The notes under the pieces: generated by a model | Seen by the model: the letters and a program-made list of their open reading frames with translations, nothing else | Databases searched by the model: none | What the model was told of the DNA's origin: nothing | Made by a program: the position numbers and the translations under genes | Source: Mactromeris polynyma | Lineage: Eukaryota; Mollusca; Bivalvia; Venerida; Mactridae | DNA length: 64,000 nt | Direction: 5' to 3' | Assembly: GCA_032209605.1 (NCBI GenBank) | Contig: JASFXZ010000004.1 | Coordinates: forward strand, 35,870,401-35,934,400 | In this document: one piece after another, positions 24,613 through 37,268 of the stretch | How the letters are laid out: the number at the start of each line of letters is the position of its first letter | How positions within the stretch are numbered: the stretch's first letter is position 1

Positions 24613-26466
24613 CCTCCTGAGTTTGCATTGATCTGTCTGGTGAAATGCTGGTTGATGAATGTGGCCCTTCCTGCTTTACATTGTTGTCACTTTTAACATT
24701 ATATGAGGTAAATACGTTTTAATTAAAGTTGGTGTGTGTGTTTGCGTGTGAGTTTGAGGACGTGCTAACATAGACCACGTATAGTTAGATTAGATAACAC
24801 TGTTATGTTTGGGAGCCATTTTAGAAAATGGCATTGTTGTTATTCGGGGTCCTCTCTTTCCCCGATGGGTTACACGTTCTTAGTCCTTCTAGGACGGATG
24901 TTCATCGAATACTTTAGTTCAGCTAAAACAAGCAGTCAGCAAATAATGTGAAATTTAGATTTATTATTACATACAAATGCACAATAATATATACGTAATG
25001 ACAGAACAATTGAGCAACAAGAGCATCGTTTCGGTTGCAACAAGGCTCGGCGGGCACATGTAGGGCACATGTAGGGCACACGTAGACCGTGTTCAGGACA
25101 CAGTCCCGATTGCAACTGTCATACACCTCTGATTCGTATGGGAAGGCGTCAGTTGCTCGTGAAAAGGCAGTTTTAATTAGGTACTACAAGTATTTGGTAG
25201 TATACTGGTTTGGTCAAATGACTGCCGTACGGAATGCACACATTCTTTAAGAATTACCAATGTTGTTGTTTTCAATCAAGTATTGAATTATACTTTTTAC
25301 ATGGCATTTTAAAATCATAGTACTAGGTTTTTGGATAGTGTTATAAGTTCACATCATTGTTGTAGAAAAATATGTTATTGTGTCATGTGTTATTGTGCAA
25401 ATATTAGGTTTTATATGAATGACTGTGAATCTACTGTTAAATCGCGAGTTAACCTCCGAGAGTTTAAGTCCTATTGGAAAAATATGTGAAAATAAAGGGA
25501 AATCAGTGTTCAATATTAAGTTATCGTCACCCGAATAGAACATTGTGACCCGTATTAGTTAGACACTTTATTGATTATCACTAAAAGAGCAGTCATTTAT
25601 TCTATTTATAAGGTTTAAGTATAGATTTGTGCTGTGAACATTCCAGAAAATAAGTATGAAGCAGATGTGTCTCTTTGATGTATTTTTCTGAAATATACAC
25701 ATACATTAAACCTAATCAAGCTTTATTTTTGTTATCATTTGTCTTGAATGTGTTATCAACAGGTCATAAACATTCACCATGGTGTTCCCACACCATTCAC
25801 TAATGAGTGCTTATCAGTAACCTGATACTAGGATGTGTATTGCAATAGTGTATCCACTACATATAGAAACCCGGGATATCTCGTGGTTCGCACTGGCTGT
25901 GGGAATTGTAAAATCGAGATATCTCGTGCTTAGCATGATAAGGGTTAAACAGGACGTATTTCAATTTATTTCACATGTTTTACGTTTAGGTTAAATTTGA
26001 ATTAAAGGTGTTATATTACAGAATACCGGCTTTCGATTCGATGTAACCGCATTGAATCAACAATCTTACACGCTTAAGCACATGCAATATATTGCTTAGT
26101 CGCTTCGGTGAATGATTATCTGGCTAATAGTCTAGTTGATATTTTCAAATATACTCGCTTAGTAATTAGTAAAATTCATCCGAATACAACGTCCGAATTA
26201 GAGTTGAAAAATCTGCAAAAGAGTACTACAGCTTTCTTTATATGCGGCTGGTTTAATGTCTTTAGTCCCTTTATAACCAATTATACGGAAAACACTGATC
26301 AACATATAAGTGGTTTCAGTACGTGTTGTTACGAAAAGGAGTTACCTACCTGAAACTGGACGTTTAGGCAAATAAATACGCTACTTGATTAAAGTGTTTA
26401 TCAATAAATTGAAAAGTGAATTCCAATGCTAATGTATAAGCAAATGTTTAAATATTTTATCTACAC
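24613..26466. other. Intergenic, no gene seen
   Basis: No coding exon recognised. A short palindrome (ccattttagaaaatgg) lies near 24817, and the motif gatatctcgtg is repeated near 25873 and 25918. Neither forms a clear element. Confidence 0.5.
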
Positions 26467-26715
26467 TAAAGGGTGTTAAAAAGTGTGTTCACAAAGTTTG
26501 AATTAACATAAAAAGAGAATAATGCTGTGTACACACAGAGGCTTTACCTGTATTTCGCATAATGAAAGATATTGGTTTTTTTCTTCATTATTATCTGATT
26601 TATTTAGACTTCTCACGCAGAATTAAACTATTGATTCATAACGACATAGATTGAAAGAGTATTTAGAGAAATGTTAAATTCCAACTTTGTGAACAAACTT
26701 TTTTAATACCCTGTA
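26467..26715. mobile_element. Mariner-like MITE, 245 bp
   Basis: Terminal inverted repeats of about 34 bp: left aagggtgttaaaaagtgtgt, right (reverse complement) cagggtattaaaaaagtttg. Both continue into ttcacaaagtt[tg]gaatt. The element (26469-26713) is flanked by TA on both sides. There is no coding capacity. TA duplication and TIR style suggest the Tc1/mariner group. Confidence 0.75.
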
Positions 26716-27134
26716 TATATTGGAGAGTGTCGTGAGTGTAGTGCTGTGTGTGTTTTGTGTGAATAAATATTGTTTTATGTCAACAATGTCCTTTTCTATA
26801 ATACATAGTATAGTTTAATTTGTTCAGCATAATGTAAGTATGTCACACAATCACCATTGGTCAATGAATTCCTAGCAGGGTGTCTACAAATATTCAAATA
26901 GTTCATATATCCGTGAAAATGATGTTCATAGCAAATACATAAACGAGATGATACATGTAGTAAAATATGTGTACCTTGAACATAGAAACACGGCAAAAAT
27001 ACAGAGCTAACACAATAAGAATAATAAATAACACGTCGATACATCTTTTTCTCGATTAATCATCGATATATCGATATTGTATAATACATATTGCTGGTGA
27101 TAATGACGTATATAAATATCTTCACATAATGGCT

Positions 27135-27301
27135 CTAAGTATATACGGCTCCTTCTTGGTGTACACCAAGTACATCAACTAACACCCTATTTGTGAATGA
27201 TCTCTGGTATTTGTAAGGTTTCGTTGCGTAAATCCTTCTCTGCTTAATGTCATTCGGACCCCACTCAGATCTTGGTGTAATAACTGCTTCGAGTTTCTGT
27301 A
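27135..27301 (-). CDS. Possible orphan coding exon (uncertain)
   Basis: On the minus strand a good acceptor (tcttccttacag) opens a 55-codon frame starting KLEAVITPRSEWG and ending GVHQEGAVYT plus stop. The composition looks protein-like, and RSEWG faintly recalls the N-terminus of amidase/PGRP domains, but the remainder does not fit that family. No partner exon was found upstream on the minus strand, so this may be a chance frame or a relic. Confidence 0.22.
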
Positions 27302-27536
27302 AGGAAGATACGAACAACATGATCGAGTTAAATATATTTACAGACATAAAATGCCGGTCAAGCGTGCTAAAACGCCAGTATAATTGCACTTTCAAAGAAG
27401 CTATTGGATGTATTTTAATTTTGATTACAGTAGGCTAGTACAAGTTTTACTCAAATGAATTGATATATCAACTTGTTAAACCTGTAAAAATCATGTATAT
27501 TATTTCAAGGTCTTTAATGTAGTGAAGAATAATATA

Positions 27537-28016
27537 AAATGGCGAGTTGGCTTACAAATACAAAATGGCGGATTGGCATACAAATACAAAATGGCGGATT
27601 GGCTTACAAATACAAAATGGCTGATTGGCTTACAAATACAAAATGGCGGATTGGCTTACAAATACAAAATGGCGGATTGCCTTACAAATACAAAATGACG
27701 GATTGGCTTACAAACACAAAATGGCGGATTGGCTTACAAATACAAATGGCGGATTGGCTTACAAACACAAAATGGCGGATTGGCTTACAAATACAAAATG
27801 GCGGATTGGCTTACAAATACAAAATGGCGGATTGGCTTACTAAACAAAATGGCGGATTGGCTTACAAACACAAAATGGCGGATTGGCTTACAAATACAAA
27901 ATGGCGGATTGGCTTACAAACACAAAATGGCGGATTGGCTTACAAATACAAATGGCGGATTGGCTTACAAACACAAAATGGCGGTTTGGTTAAAAATACA
28001 AATGGCGGATTGGCTT
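27537..28016. repeat. 25/26-bp minisatellite (aaaatggcggattggcttac)
   Basis: About 18 units of aaaatggcggattggcttac plus aaatac or aaacac. Mixed 25- and 26-bp lengths rotate the frame. It runs directly into a SINE body at about 28020. Confidence 0.92.
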
Positions 28017-28019
28017 CGA

Positions 28020-28215
28020 AACCCGGGCGATGTGTATGTTCTTCTGTGACAATTTGACTAAAAATATGTCATTTGACCTTCACTTCTGAATTTTGATTCA
28101 TGTGGAGAAGTTTTCAATTATTTTCGAAGGGGGTCTGTTACCCAGGAGCACTGGTTAGGTCATTTGACCGCCGTATATAACTGAAATATTGTTGAGAAAC
28201 GGCGTAACGCCCGAA
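28020..28215 (+). mobile_element. SINE body and tail lacking its tRNA head
   Basis: Contains tcatgtggagaagtt, caggagcactggttagg, ccgccgtatataactgaaat and the tail attgttgagaaacggcgtaa followed by aacaaagaaaac. It shares blocks with the SINE at 23086-23361. Where the tRNA-like head would be, the 26-bp minisatellite is found instead. Confidence 0.65.
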
Positions 28216-30334
28216 ACAAAGAAAACAATCAAAACACATGTGTGAATCTAACTAATATTATTGTATGTTATCTTAACCGATAGGGTTTAATGTGTATACC
28301 TACCTGACTAAACGTAATGCGAGGCCGAGATTGGAAAAGGAGGGTAGATATAGAGACGCTCGTAAGAGGCCTTAGCAATAAAATGGTGAGATGCAGAAAA
28401 TAAGCCAAGAACACAGGAAGCTATGAGGGGAAATGGTGGTGGCCTCACGTCAAGTGTGTGTGGGCTATTCTCATAGGAGTCAAGTATGGTTCTACCGTCA
28501 TATTGAATTTCCTAAAATGTACCATACGACACGAACTGTCGATCCCCAAGTCAAATTAAGCCTTCAGTTTAAATTATGAAGGCAATATCTGTTCTTCATT
28601 AAATTGAACCCCACCATTTGACACCATGTGCTTCTACTTGTTTATTTTAACATTCAGAAACACAGTGTTCCGTTTCCTATCAACATTTAGAAATAGTGTC
28701 TTTGAAATCCACGTTGTCTTCAATCTTAAAGTGGATATAATGGAGGGACGGTAAACCATTGTATGGTGGATGTGTGGCATTGACACTATCGGTGTATGTT
28801 GTTGTATCTCAAAGGGGACTCTATGCCCATGAATGAAATGAATACGAAAATGTACATCTGTGTTATAAAATTACTTTTTGTTGGACGTTCGCAAGTAATT
28901 TACAATATTGCTGGTAAGTTTAATATTCAGATGGGTTCCGCCCATCACGTTAACCTAAGATAAATATAGAACAAAAAAGTAGATAAGTCTAAGCCTAAGT
29001 CTAAATCTATGCACAAGGTTTTCAGCTCTGCCGTATGTTTCTTGTATAATGTAGGAATTAGTATAAAGCCATGTTCAATATTACAAAGGAAGAATTAAGT
29101 TGTTACATGGAAGGTCACTTTCGCAATATAATTTCTGCCCATACAGATCCCAAAGAAACATAGCAAAGTATGAGTATGTTACAAGATTAAAGCATATCCA
29201 CATATGTGTCACATGTGATTGCTTTCCTAAACATCAGCTGAAATCGCTCAATGGATTCTCTGTTCAGTCTGTACTGATAAATTACTTCATTATCACCTAA
29301 TGTTGAGAGAAATATGTGAAGACCATTTGTTTATATTCCATTGGAGCTCTGCTTCTGCGCAAAGGGTCGCCGTTCGTTATAAAACTTACGGTATGTGCTA
29401 TGTAGCGTAAGGTGACGCTCACAGTTACGAAACATTCTACGCACAAATATTTACGCAAATCTTAGCGATCTACGCAGAATTTATGGAAGCTTAACAACAA
29501 TATCCAAACAATACTTTACCTAGTCATCATCCACTGCATTATCTAATTGTAGACTACGAAGATACTCTTTCAAATATGTAAATTGGCAAAATCTATGATC
29601 GTTAAATCAGTGGAATGAGAACGATAGACCAAACTTTGTAAAACAAGTATATCAAACGAGTTTTCATTGCAGTATAAATTGGAGCATAATCTTAATGCAA
29701 TAATGTGTTTCCTATATTGTGCTTGAAATCTACCATTTTCATTCTTTGCACAAAAAAATGTATGACGTCTCTGTACGCCGCACAGTTGTCTGGCGTTGCC
29801 ATTTGTTAGGAACTTAACTTTTGATATATATTGAAAAATTTGGACGCGTAAAATAATATGTTTTAAAAATTAAAAGATCTAAGCTAAGAAATAATTTTAC
29901 CTTTGCAAATAAAGGGTGTAATTTTGATTTGAATGCTGTGCATCAAAATTCCTATGTTCTATAAACACAGCGTTTGGTTCTGAGAAATGTGTGTATCTAA
30001 ATATGCGTTATTATGTTTCGTAGCCTTTGGAGGTTCTTAAAAAAGACACAACATTACTTTTAAAGAGATCCGTCAAAACGAAAGTAGAGGTTTTGTCAGT
30101 AGAGTATTATTTAATTTATCGTTTTGATTTCAAGTTGCAATGAGATTAAATGCAATTGCATCAAAACTGATATAAAGCAGATGTAGGTTCAGAATGTATC
30201 AGAAAAGCGCCCGATGATAGGGTGATTAATACCCCCGCAATACACCTTTGTCATCGCCCACATGAGTACCAAGACAGTCTATGTAGTTCATAAGGATTTT
30301 CTTTGATTTTACTCAGTGACGAGTTTTGACCCGT
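28216..30334. other. Intergenic, no gene seen
   Basis: Unique-looking AT-rich DNA without recognisable exons. A frame at 29100-29300 has no family resemblance. Confidence 0.45.
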
Positions 30335-30371
30335 CATGACTCGGTTTAAATATGGTGTGGATAACATTAAA

Positions 30372-33040
30372 TGAGAGAATGAGTAATTACAGAGAACACT
30401 ACATATATAAGACAGTGCCTCTCCACACAGACCTCCGTGAAAAAAAAATCCATAAAACATAAGGCATTTTAGGAGGCTCAGTGTACATACGTAAGGGAAA
30501 AGGGGCGTAAGGAATGGCCTGCTCGACCACACAGGATAACTAGGAAATTTTAAGAGGACGACTAGGTGGGGGAATTTATGGATTGAAAAGATCACAGGAC
30601 AAGTCAGGACAGCTGGCAAAAATAGGCCGAAACTGGGGAGAAAATAATATGAACACTATATAAAGTGAAAGAATCGCACAGGGGAAAGAGAAATTTAACT
30701 TACATTTAAAACACAAAAATAACTAATAACCAAACAGCGATTTACAGCCAAATACAAACTTTTTGATATCGTTTAAGGTTGCTTACATCGAAAATGTAGC
30801 ATCTAGAAGGTCCATGAAGCTTTCTATGATTTGATTCCGTGACCTTGTGTTTGTCCCTACGAGACCCAGTACCACACTGGATGTACATTACATTAAGACA
30901 AACATACTGTAGTTCAGCTAGTAAATACAGCCTCTTAAGTATCCACAAAGTTAAAGTTGACTATGTAGCCTATAGAGTATTGTGACATAGTTTTGGCCAC
31001 ACGTGACCAAAAAAATACACGACTAGCACTTCAAACAGCCTGATCAAACTTCGTGTAATTTAGGTTGCAATTTTAGCATGTGTCAGCAAGGACTCCTTAT
31101 GAGTGTGACCACAACGGTATTCTATAGTTTGGCCTTTTGACATTTGTTTAACCCAAATGACCCAGTATCAAGCTTTACCAAGGTTCTATTGAGGCAAACA
31201 TACTGTGCAAGTGTCAATACATCGTTAATACACAGACAGCAAGGTCTTACTACATTGCATTTTATAATTAAATTATGACTTTAATGAATGCAAATTTGAT
31301 CAAATTAACCAGAGTCTATATACATCGTTATTGGTTGTTAGAACAGTAATATAGGGTGTGGTTTAAAAGATAGTAGAAGTTTATAGTTGCTCAGCCCTGC
31401 ATTTTGTCTGCAGAAAATATAAATGAATATTTGGTTTACATTAATGACTCACGGAAAAATTGCCAATTGAAGTCGCCGACAAGTGTGACATCACCGTTAT
31501 ATTATAAAGCCTAAACAATCTAAAATATTTGCTTATGTTTAATGTGTAGACCATTGCTAGTATATAGATATAATTTGCAGAACGAATTTTGGTTCCCGAA
31601 AAAATGTCGCCAGAAAAGTTTCTGATTTATAAAGTGTACCTAGAGTACTTAAGACCAACATATGGCGAAATGAATGCGTGAATTTTAACATGTTCGGCCA
31701 TATTAAGAAGAAGAGGATATTAGACCAAACAAAACATACACAGAAACGAATGGGGATCAACAAATATTGCCTTAATCAATTTATGAATAGTTTCCACTAG
31801 TTATCATTCAAAATCAAGAGTCATGGAATAAATACTTCAAGGCCATCATCTTAAAATGATTTCCAACTATTAAATTTATATAGTTTAGTGATAGGACAAC
31901 GTTATGTTAACATTATATTAACGTTGTGTTCAAGACTTGACGATATTATTTATTGCGGTCTTTCTGAAATTAATAAGAAACGTTGTCCTAACGTTTTGAG
32001 ATCATTATCCTTTTGAAAGAAGCAGTTTTAGAATAAGCACAATAAAAATGAGTATATACTCTCAATTGCGTTACGTCATGGTATATTATATACATACATA
32101 TTAATTTCTTACAACGTTTATAATGAAAAAGTCCCTGTTAGTTCAGAGAGAAAGGGAGTAAAGCGTTTTTCGAATCTAGCGTTATCGCGACTCCGAAGAT
32201 TGTTATTGGTAGCTTGCGTAGAAGTCAGCGAAATTTTGCTGAATAATCTTTGTTTCTTCTGTTCATTTAATGTCTTAAATTTGATATATGCAGAACGTTA
32301 ACTTGAATTCTTCGTACAAGGTATGTTTGTCTTATAAAAGTAGCTGTTGACAGACGTGTTTTGTTCGTATTACAAAACAGCAACAATTCCTTGCAGTCAG
32401 ATATTTGGTACTACTTAAAATCTGCCTGTGGTAACTTTATTGCATATATACACATACATTTGGTTATTGTTGGCGTTTAATTAATTATTTATTGGTTGGG
32501 TGTTAAATGACGTTATCACAACGTTGAGAAAACCATAGATTCTAACGTTGTCAAAACGTTGAATGAAGGTTGTGTACTGGTTGCCAAATAACGTTGGAAC
32601 AACGCTAAAAAAACATACATTTTATCGTTGGGACAACGTCATGCATAACGTTAATACAATGTTAGTAGCGTTGTCGCAACATTATGTGTTTGCTGTGATA
32701 TCGCTTCACTTAAATTTGTATAGTGAATTTTCGCATTTGTAAATATGTATAAGTAGAAGTATAATAATGATATTTACTTGAGCTTTCACGGTGGCTGTGC
32801 ACTTTTTAGTGGAAATGTCTATGTATTTTTCAGACATTCAATCCCTTCCCACAGTGTTGTCCGAACGATTCTCCATGTTTGTTTTTGATAGTCAGCCAGC
32901 ATTACTTGCCAATTTCCATATATACTTGCCCTTACACCTCCTCGACCCTAATGTTTCGTAGGCTGATTTTCCAAGGGATCTGTGTGAGGAGGCATTGTCT
33001 TGTGTATGTGGTGTTCCCTAATGGAACTTAATATTTTCTT
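30372..33040. mobile_element. TIR-bounded non-coding segment in unit A
   Basis: The left end (ending in acactacatatataagacag, then tgcctctccacacagacctc) is the imperfect inverted repeat of the right end (gtgtgaggaggcattgtctt, then gtgtatgtggtgttccct). Similar right-end sequences occur at about 40390, 44350, 54280, 54465 and 55910, so this is a dispersed family. No transposase frame is seen. Unit B has the same pair at about 37365 and 40440. Confidence 0.55.
32500..32700. repeat. Cluster of AACGTTG palindromic motifs
   Basis: aacgttg or its complement caacgtt appears roughly every 20-40 bp (for example gttatcacaacgttgagaaa and aataacgttggaacaacgct). The cluster recurs at about 40060-40130 in unit B and 43921-44060 in unit C. 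Confidence 0.65.
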
Positions 33041-33370
33041 CTTTATGAATTTGACATTTTGAATAAAGAAAAAAATAAGAAAAACGACATACATGTATTA
33101 AACACATATCTAATATTCATTAGTTTGTTTGGTACAATTAAAGAATGTATGTTAATGCAGAAACTGTAAAAGTTACAGAGAGAAATCCAGAAAAGAAGAA
33201 AACAGAATCGAAGTTAAAACATCATATAATGTGCAAGCAATTTGTATTCATGGGTCCATCATAACAAAATGATAATAATGATAAATAAGCGAACCATGCT
33301 CTTTTTGTATTCATTATGATTAAAAGCCTTCAAAACCAAGTCCCAAGTTGGAACAGGTGTAACACGATTA

Positions 33371-35713
33371 CTATTTAAAGATAAGCATCATAATAATGAC
33401 GACAACTGCTCTGACCCATGCAACTGCGAAATTCACACCACGGTTGTATTCGTGACTGTCACCTGAAAAACAGACAATGTGCATTGACATTTCACACAAC
33501 TCACGTATAAACTGTTATGTCTTAGAGAGCCAATGTACCTGCTCTGACCATACATAGGTCAGTCAGGGAAATCATTTATTGACAAGTAAGAGAGTTAATT
33601 TGGACTGTTTTTATTAATTTTCTGTACTACTGTGTCATATAAACATTTACTTATGGAAAGTATAGAGTCAAATTTAAAAGTAAAACAACCACTTAATTTA
33701 GTTATAAAATATCTACGTACCAAATGTAATACATATGTTATCTTTATTGCATTCACAATGTCTCCCATGGTAGCCAATTTTACATCCATACGTGCAAGTT
33801 CCATTGCCTATGTTACAGACTCCATTCAAACAATTGTCGGGACAAGTTTGAAGACAATTGGAAGCCCAGTATCCACTTTCACATTGGTGACATAACTCGC
33901 TCGTAGAACATATTGTGCAATGTTTAATGCAATTGACCGTACACTTATCACCAAATTTACCGCTAGTTTTACATGGATTCTTTTCTGGTTGACATGGTCC
34001 GTTTCCTTCACTACAGTTTTCATGCAATAGATTGCATGTATTACCAATATGTCCAGCTTTGCATACCGTACAGAACGCGTGTGAATTACAAATCAAACAC
34101 GTAGCAGGACATTTTAAAGTACAATTTGAATACACATCAAAGTAACCTGCCACACATCGATCACACTTTTCTCCTGTAAAAGTGTCTATACATTTACAAT
34201 GTCCTGTTTGTTGATCACATGTTCCATTTGTACAACCAATACCACATTCATGCTGACAAATATGTCCATATCGACCATGAATACATTCACTACAATTCAA
34301 TCCCGTGTACCCAGGCTTGCATACACATTCCCCAGTTATTTTACCACAAGTTCCATCTAAACAACCATCGCTACATATCAGATGACAGTTAGTACCGTAT
34401 CTACCATGTGTACATTTATCACAAGTGCTTCCTGTGAAATTTTCCTTACATGTACATTTTCCAGTACGTTTTTCACAAAGTCTGTTAAAACACCCTGTAC
34501 TACATTGTAAGTGACATAGCCCGCCGAACCTTTCTTTCTAACATTCATGACAATGGCCTGCATTCTCGCAAGATGCGCATACTGGGCTACATGCTTTGCA
34601 TCCGAGGTGCAATGGATCGTGCGTCATGAAAGTCCCCTTTGGACATCTACTTCCATCACACCAGTATGTGCTGCTACACCCGCACAGTTGTATGGTGGTC
34701 GGCATGTTAGAGAAATACTTATTACTGTAAATTAAACAGCACAAATAATGTTTAATTGCATAATAATTGCATTCAATTTTAAAAATAAAACTGACCTATG
34801 AATCAACCATAATTATGGGAACATAATACAAATACAATCATTATGTCTAGAATTGTCCAAAACATATCAAGTATATCTAATTATAACGTTACATTTGTAC
34901 AATTGTTATTCGTTTTGAATGCATTTCTAAGAGTTGAAGTTCCTTTATCACGTACTGACTTGATAAAGATACGTTGTCGATTGACACTATACGCTATCGT
35001 ATACGTAAATACTTCAATGCTCTTCGTCGTTCATGGTATATGCCCATGTAAGAGTCGGAACATCAGAACGCACTGAATTGATTAAACAATCGGTTGTTGT
35101 CATTATCAGCATAAAGCAAAGAGAATTCAAGACAGAAAACTTTTCCGGGGGTAACCTCAAACATGATTATGTGACAAAATGCGCATCGGGTAAGTTTATA
35201 ACTAAGTATATCGAAGCACAAGCTTCTGAACAAGCCGATTATTCTTTTAAACAAGTATTCCATTAAGATCCGTAAACTCGTCATTATAATCGTTTTAAAA
35301 TCACGTGATTACTATGAGTCATCGCGCATGATTCGATAGTAATAAAACAAGAGTCTAAATACACGCATTAGATTTTACCGACTGTAAAACATCTTATAGA
35401 ATAATGTGCGACTTAATACACTTGTCATTATGACTTGTATATTCACATGGGTGGTAATGATAAAATGTTCTGTGTGTTTAATAGACATCAGTATATCAGA
35501 CGTCATATTATTTATTGCAAAACATAACATAAAAATACCTTTAAAACAATAATAAAGACAAGCGTATAATGCAGTGTTTTAAAATAACGAATAGATCTGC
35601 TCATAACTATGCGTTAACGTATCAACTATTATAATAAGTAATATAATTATGTATTTTACCTTGATCAACGTGCAGGAATGCATAAATAAAAACCAAACGA
35701 AACATGTCTTCAC
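33371..35713 (-). pseudogene. Multi-EGF gene copy A, disrupted
   Basis: Exon layout as in copy B: leader exon 35660-35713 (ATG at 35705, MFRLVFIYAFLHVDQ), EGF exon 33721-34724, tail exon 33371-33462, plus a non-coding 5' exon ending at 35948 (donor gtaagtc). The EGF exon has a 1-nt deletion near 34680 (tgtgcgggtgtagc against tgtgagggatgtagc in B), which causes an early stop. An in-frame TAG near 34541 stands where B has a Val codon. Below that stop the frame is open and well conserved (six or so EGF-like repeats), suggesting recent inactivation, assembly error, or use of an internal start. Likely a non-functional paralogue. Confidence 0.75.
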
Positions 35714-36092
35714 CTGTAATTATTGAAGCTCTTTTGGATTACGTTACATACATTTGCAACTAAAAAGGTATTAAATACTACTAAAAAATGTATGCATGTT
35801 ATTAGATACCGTATTCGTAAACATTTGCGACAAGTACCATTTTATACATAGTATAAAATTAGATTTAATTAAGTTAATCGTAATATAATAATAGCCTTTA
35901 TACTCTACCACATAAGTGTAATGTAGTTTTATATAATCATGACTTACCCTGTATGTATTCTCGCGAGATTAACAATATTGTTGTTAACAAAACACTCCAT
36001 TAAAATGTAAGTATATCACGCTGATAATATGTTTTCTGTTTGTAAGTTTTGCGTTGTCATCTAAACGCTTTGTTGCACATTTATGTTTAGTC

Positions 36093-37268
36093 AAGCGTGC
36101 GCACGTATTTCTCGAGTGATTTTTTGCCTAGCGTGCGCAAGTGTCTCTGTGGTGATTATTTGCCAACTTGCGCAACTGTCTCTGGGGTGAGTATTTGCCA
36201 AGCTAGCCAAATCTTTCTTTGGTTATTATTTGCCAAGCGTGCACACGTGTCCCTTTGGTGATTTTTTTGCCTAGCGTGCGCAAGTGTCTCTGTGGTGATT
36301 ATTTGCCAACTTGCGCAACTGTCTCTGGGGTGAGTATTTGCCAAGCTAGCCAAGTCTTTCTTTGGTTATTATTTGCCAAGCGTGCACAAGTGTCCCTATG
36401 TTGATGATTTGCCAAGCGTAAGCAAGTCTTTCTTTGGTGATTATTTGCCAAGCTTGCGCAAGTACTCCTAGGGTGATTATTTGCAAAGCTTGCACAAGTA
36501 CTCCTAGGGTGATTATTTTCCAAGCGTGCCAAATGGTCTCTAGGGTAATTATTTGCAACGTATGCGCAAGTGTCTCTAGGGTAATTATTTGCCAAGCGTG
36601 CGCAAGTGCCTCAACGGGTAATCATTCGCCAAGCGTACGCAATTGTCCCTAGAGTGATTATTTTCCAAGATTGCCAAATTGTCTCTAGGGTGAATATTTG
36701 CAACGCGTGCGCAAGTGTCTCTATGGTATTTAGTTCCCAAGAGTGCGCAAGTGTCCCTAGGGTAATTATTTGCCAAGCGTGCGAAAGTATTTCGCGGGTG
36801 AATATGTGCAAAACGTGCGCAAGTGTCTCTCGGGTGATTATTTGCCAAACGAACGCAAGTGTCTCTCGGTTGATTATTTGCCAAGCGTGCAAAAGTCTTT
36901 ATCGGGTGATTATTTGCCAAGCGTAAGTAAATGTCTCTCGGGTGAGTATTTGCCCATCGTTGGCAAGTGTCTCTCGGTTGGTTATTTGCCAAGCGTGTTC
37001 AAGTGGCTCTTTGGTGATTGCTTGCCAAGCGTGAGCTAGTGTATCTGGGGTGATTGCTTAGCAAGCGTGAGCTAGTGTCTCGGGGGTTATTGCTTAGCAA
37101 GCGTGAGCTAGTGTCTCGGGGGTGATTGCTTAGCAAGCGTGAGCTTGTGTCTCGGGGGTTATTGCTTAGCAAGCGTGTTCAAGTGGCTCTTGGGTGATTG
37201 CCTGCCAAGCGTGAGCTAGTGTATCTGGGATGATTGCTTAGCAAGCGTGAGCTAGTGTCTCGTTATTA
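36093..37268. repeat. 36-bp minisatellite upstream of EGF copy A
   Basis: About 32 units of gattatttgccaagcgtgcg plus caagtgtctctcgggt. A second subfamily (gattgcttagcaagcgtgag type) occupies 37030-37268. A 143-bp four-unit higher-order repeat is seen at 36126 and 36269. The array ends within about 60 bp of a TATA-like atattatcag (minus strand, 36021-36030) of the EGF gene. Frames such as ANNHPRDTCARL are repeat translations. Confidence 0.93.

Larger units (their letters stand above)
30335..37268. repeat. Segmental duplication unit A (about 6.9 kb)
   Basis: Begins atggtgtggataacattaaa and carries a TIR-bounded segment, an AACGTTG cluster, the EGF gene copy A and a 36-bp minisatellite. The order is repeated in unit B at 37320-43920 and, 5'-truncated, in unit C at 43921-47410. 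Blocks are colinear, for example tatagagtattgtgacatag near 30973 and 38133. Divergence is visible in every line, so the duplications are not very recent. Confidence 0.9.

Noticed and set aside
36156..36992. Frames such as ANNHPRDTCARL and many overlapping ones at 36-37 kb, 43.5-43.9 kb and 46.9-47.5 kb
   Set aside because: Translations of the 36-bp minisatellite upstream of the EGF genes.
36093..37268. CRISPR-like regular repeats
   Set aside because: Eukaryotic context and contiguous 36-bp units with no spacers.
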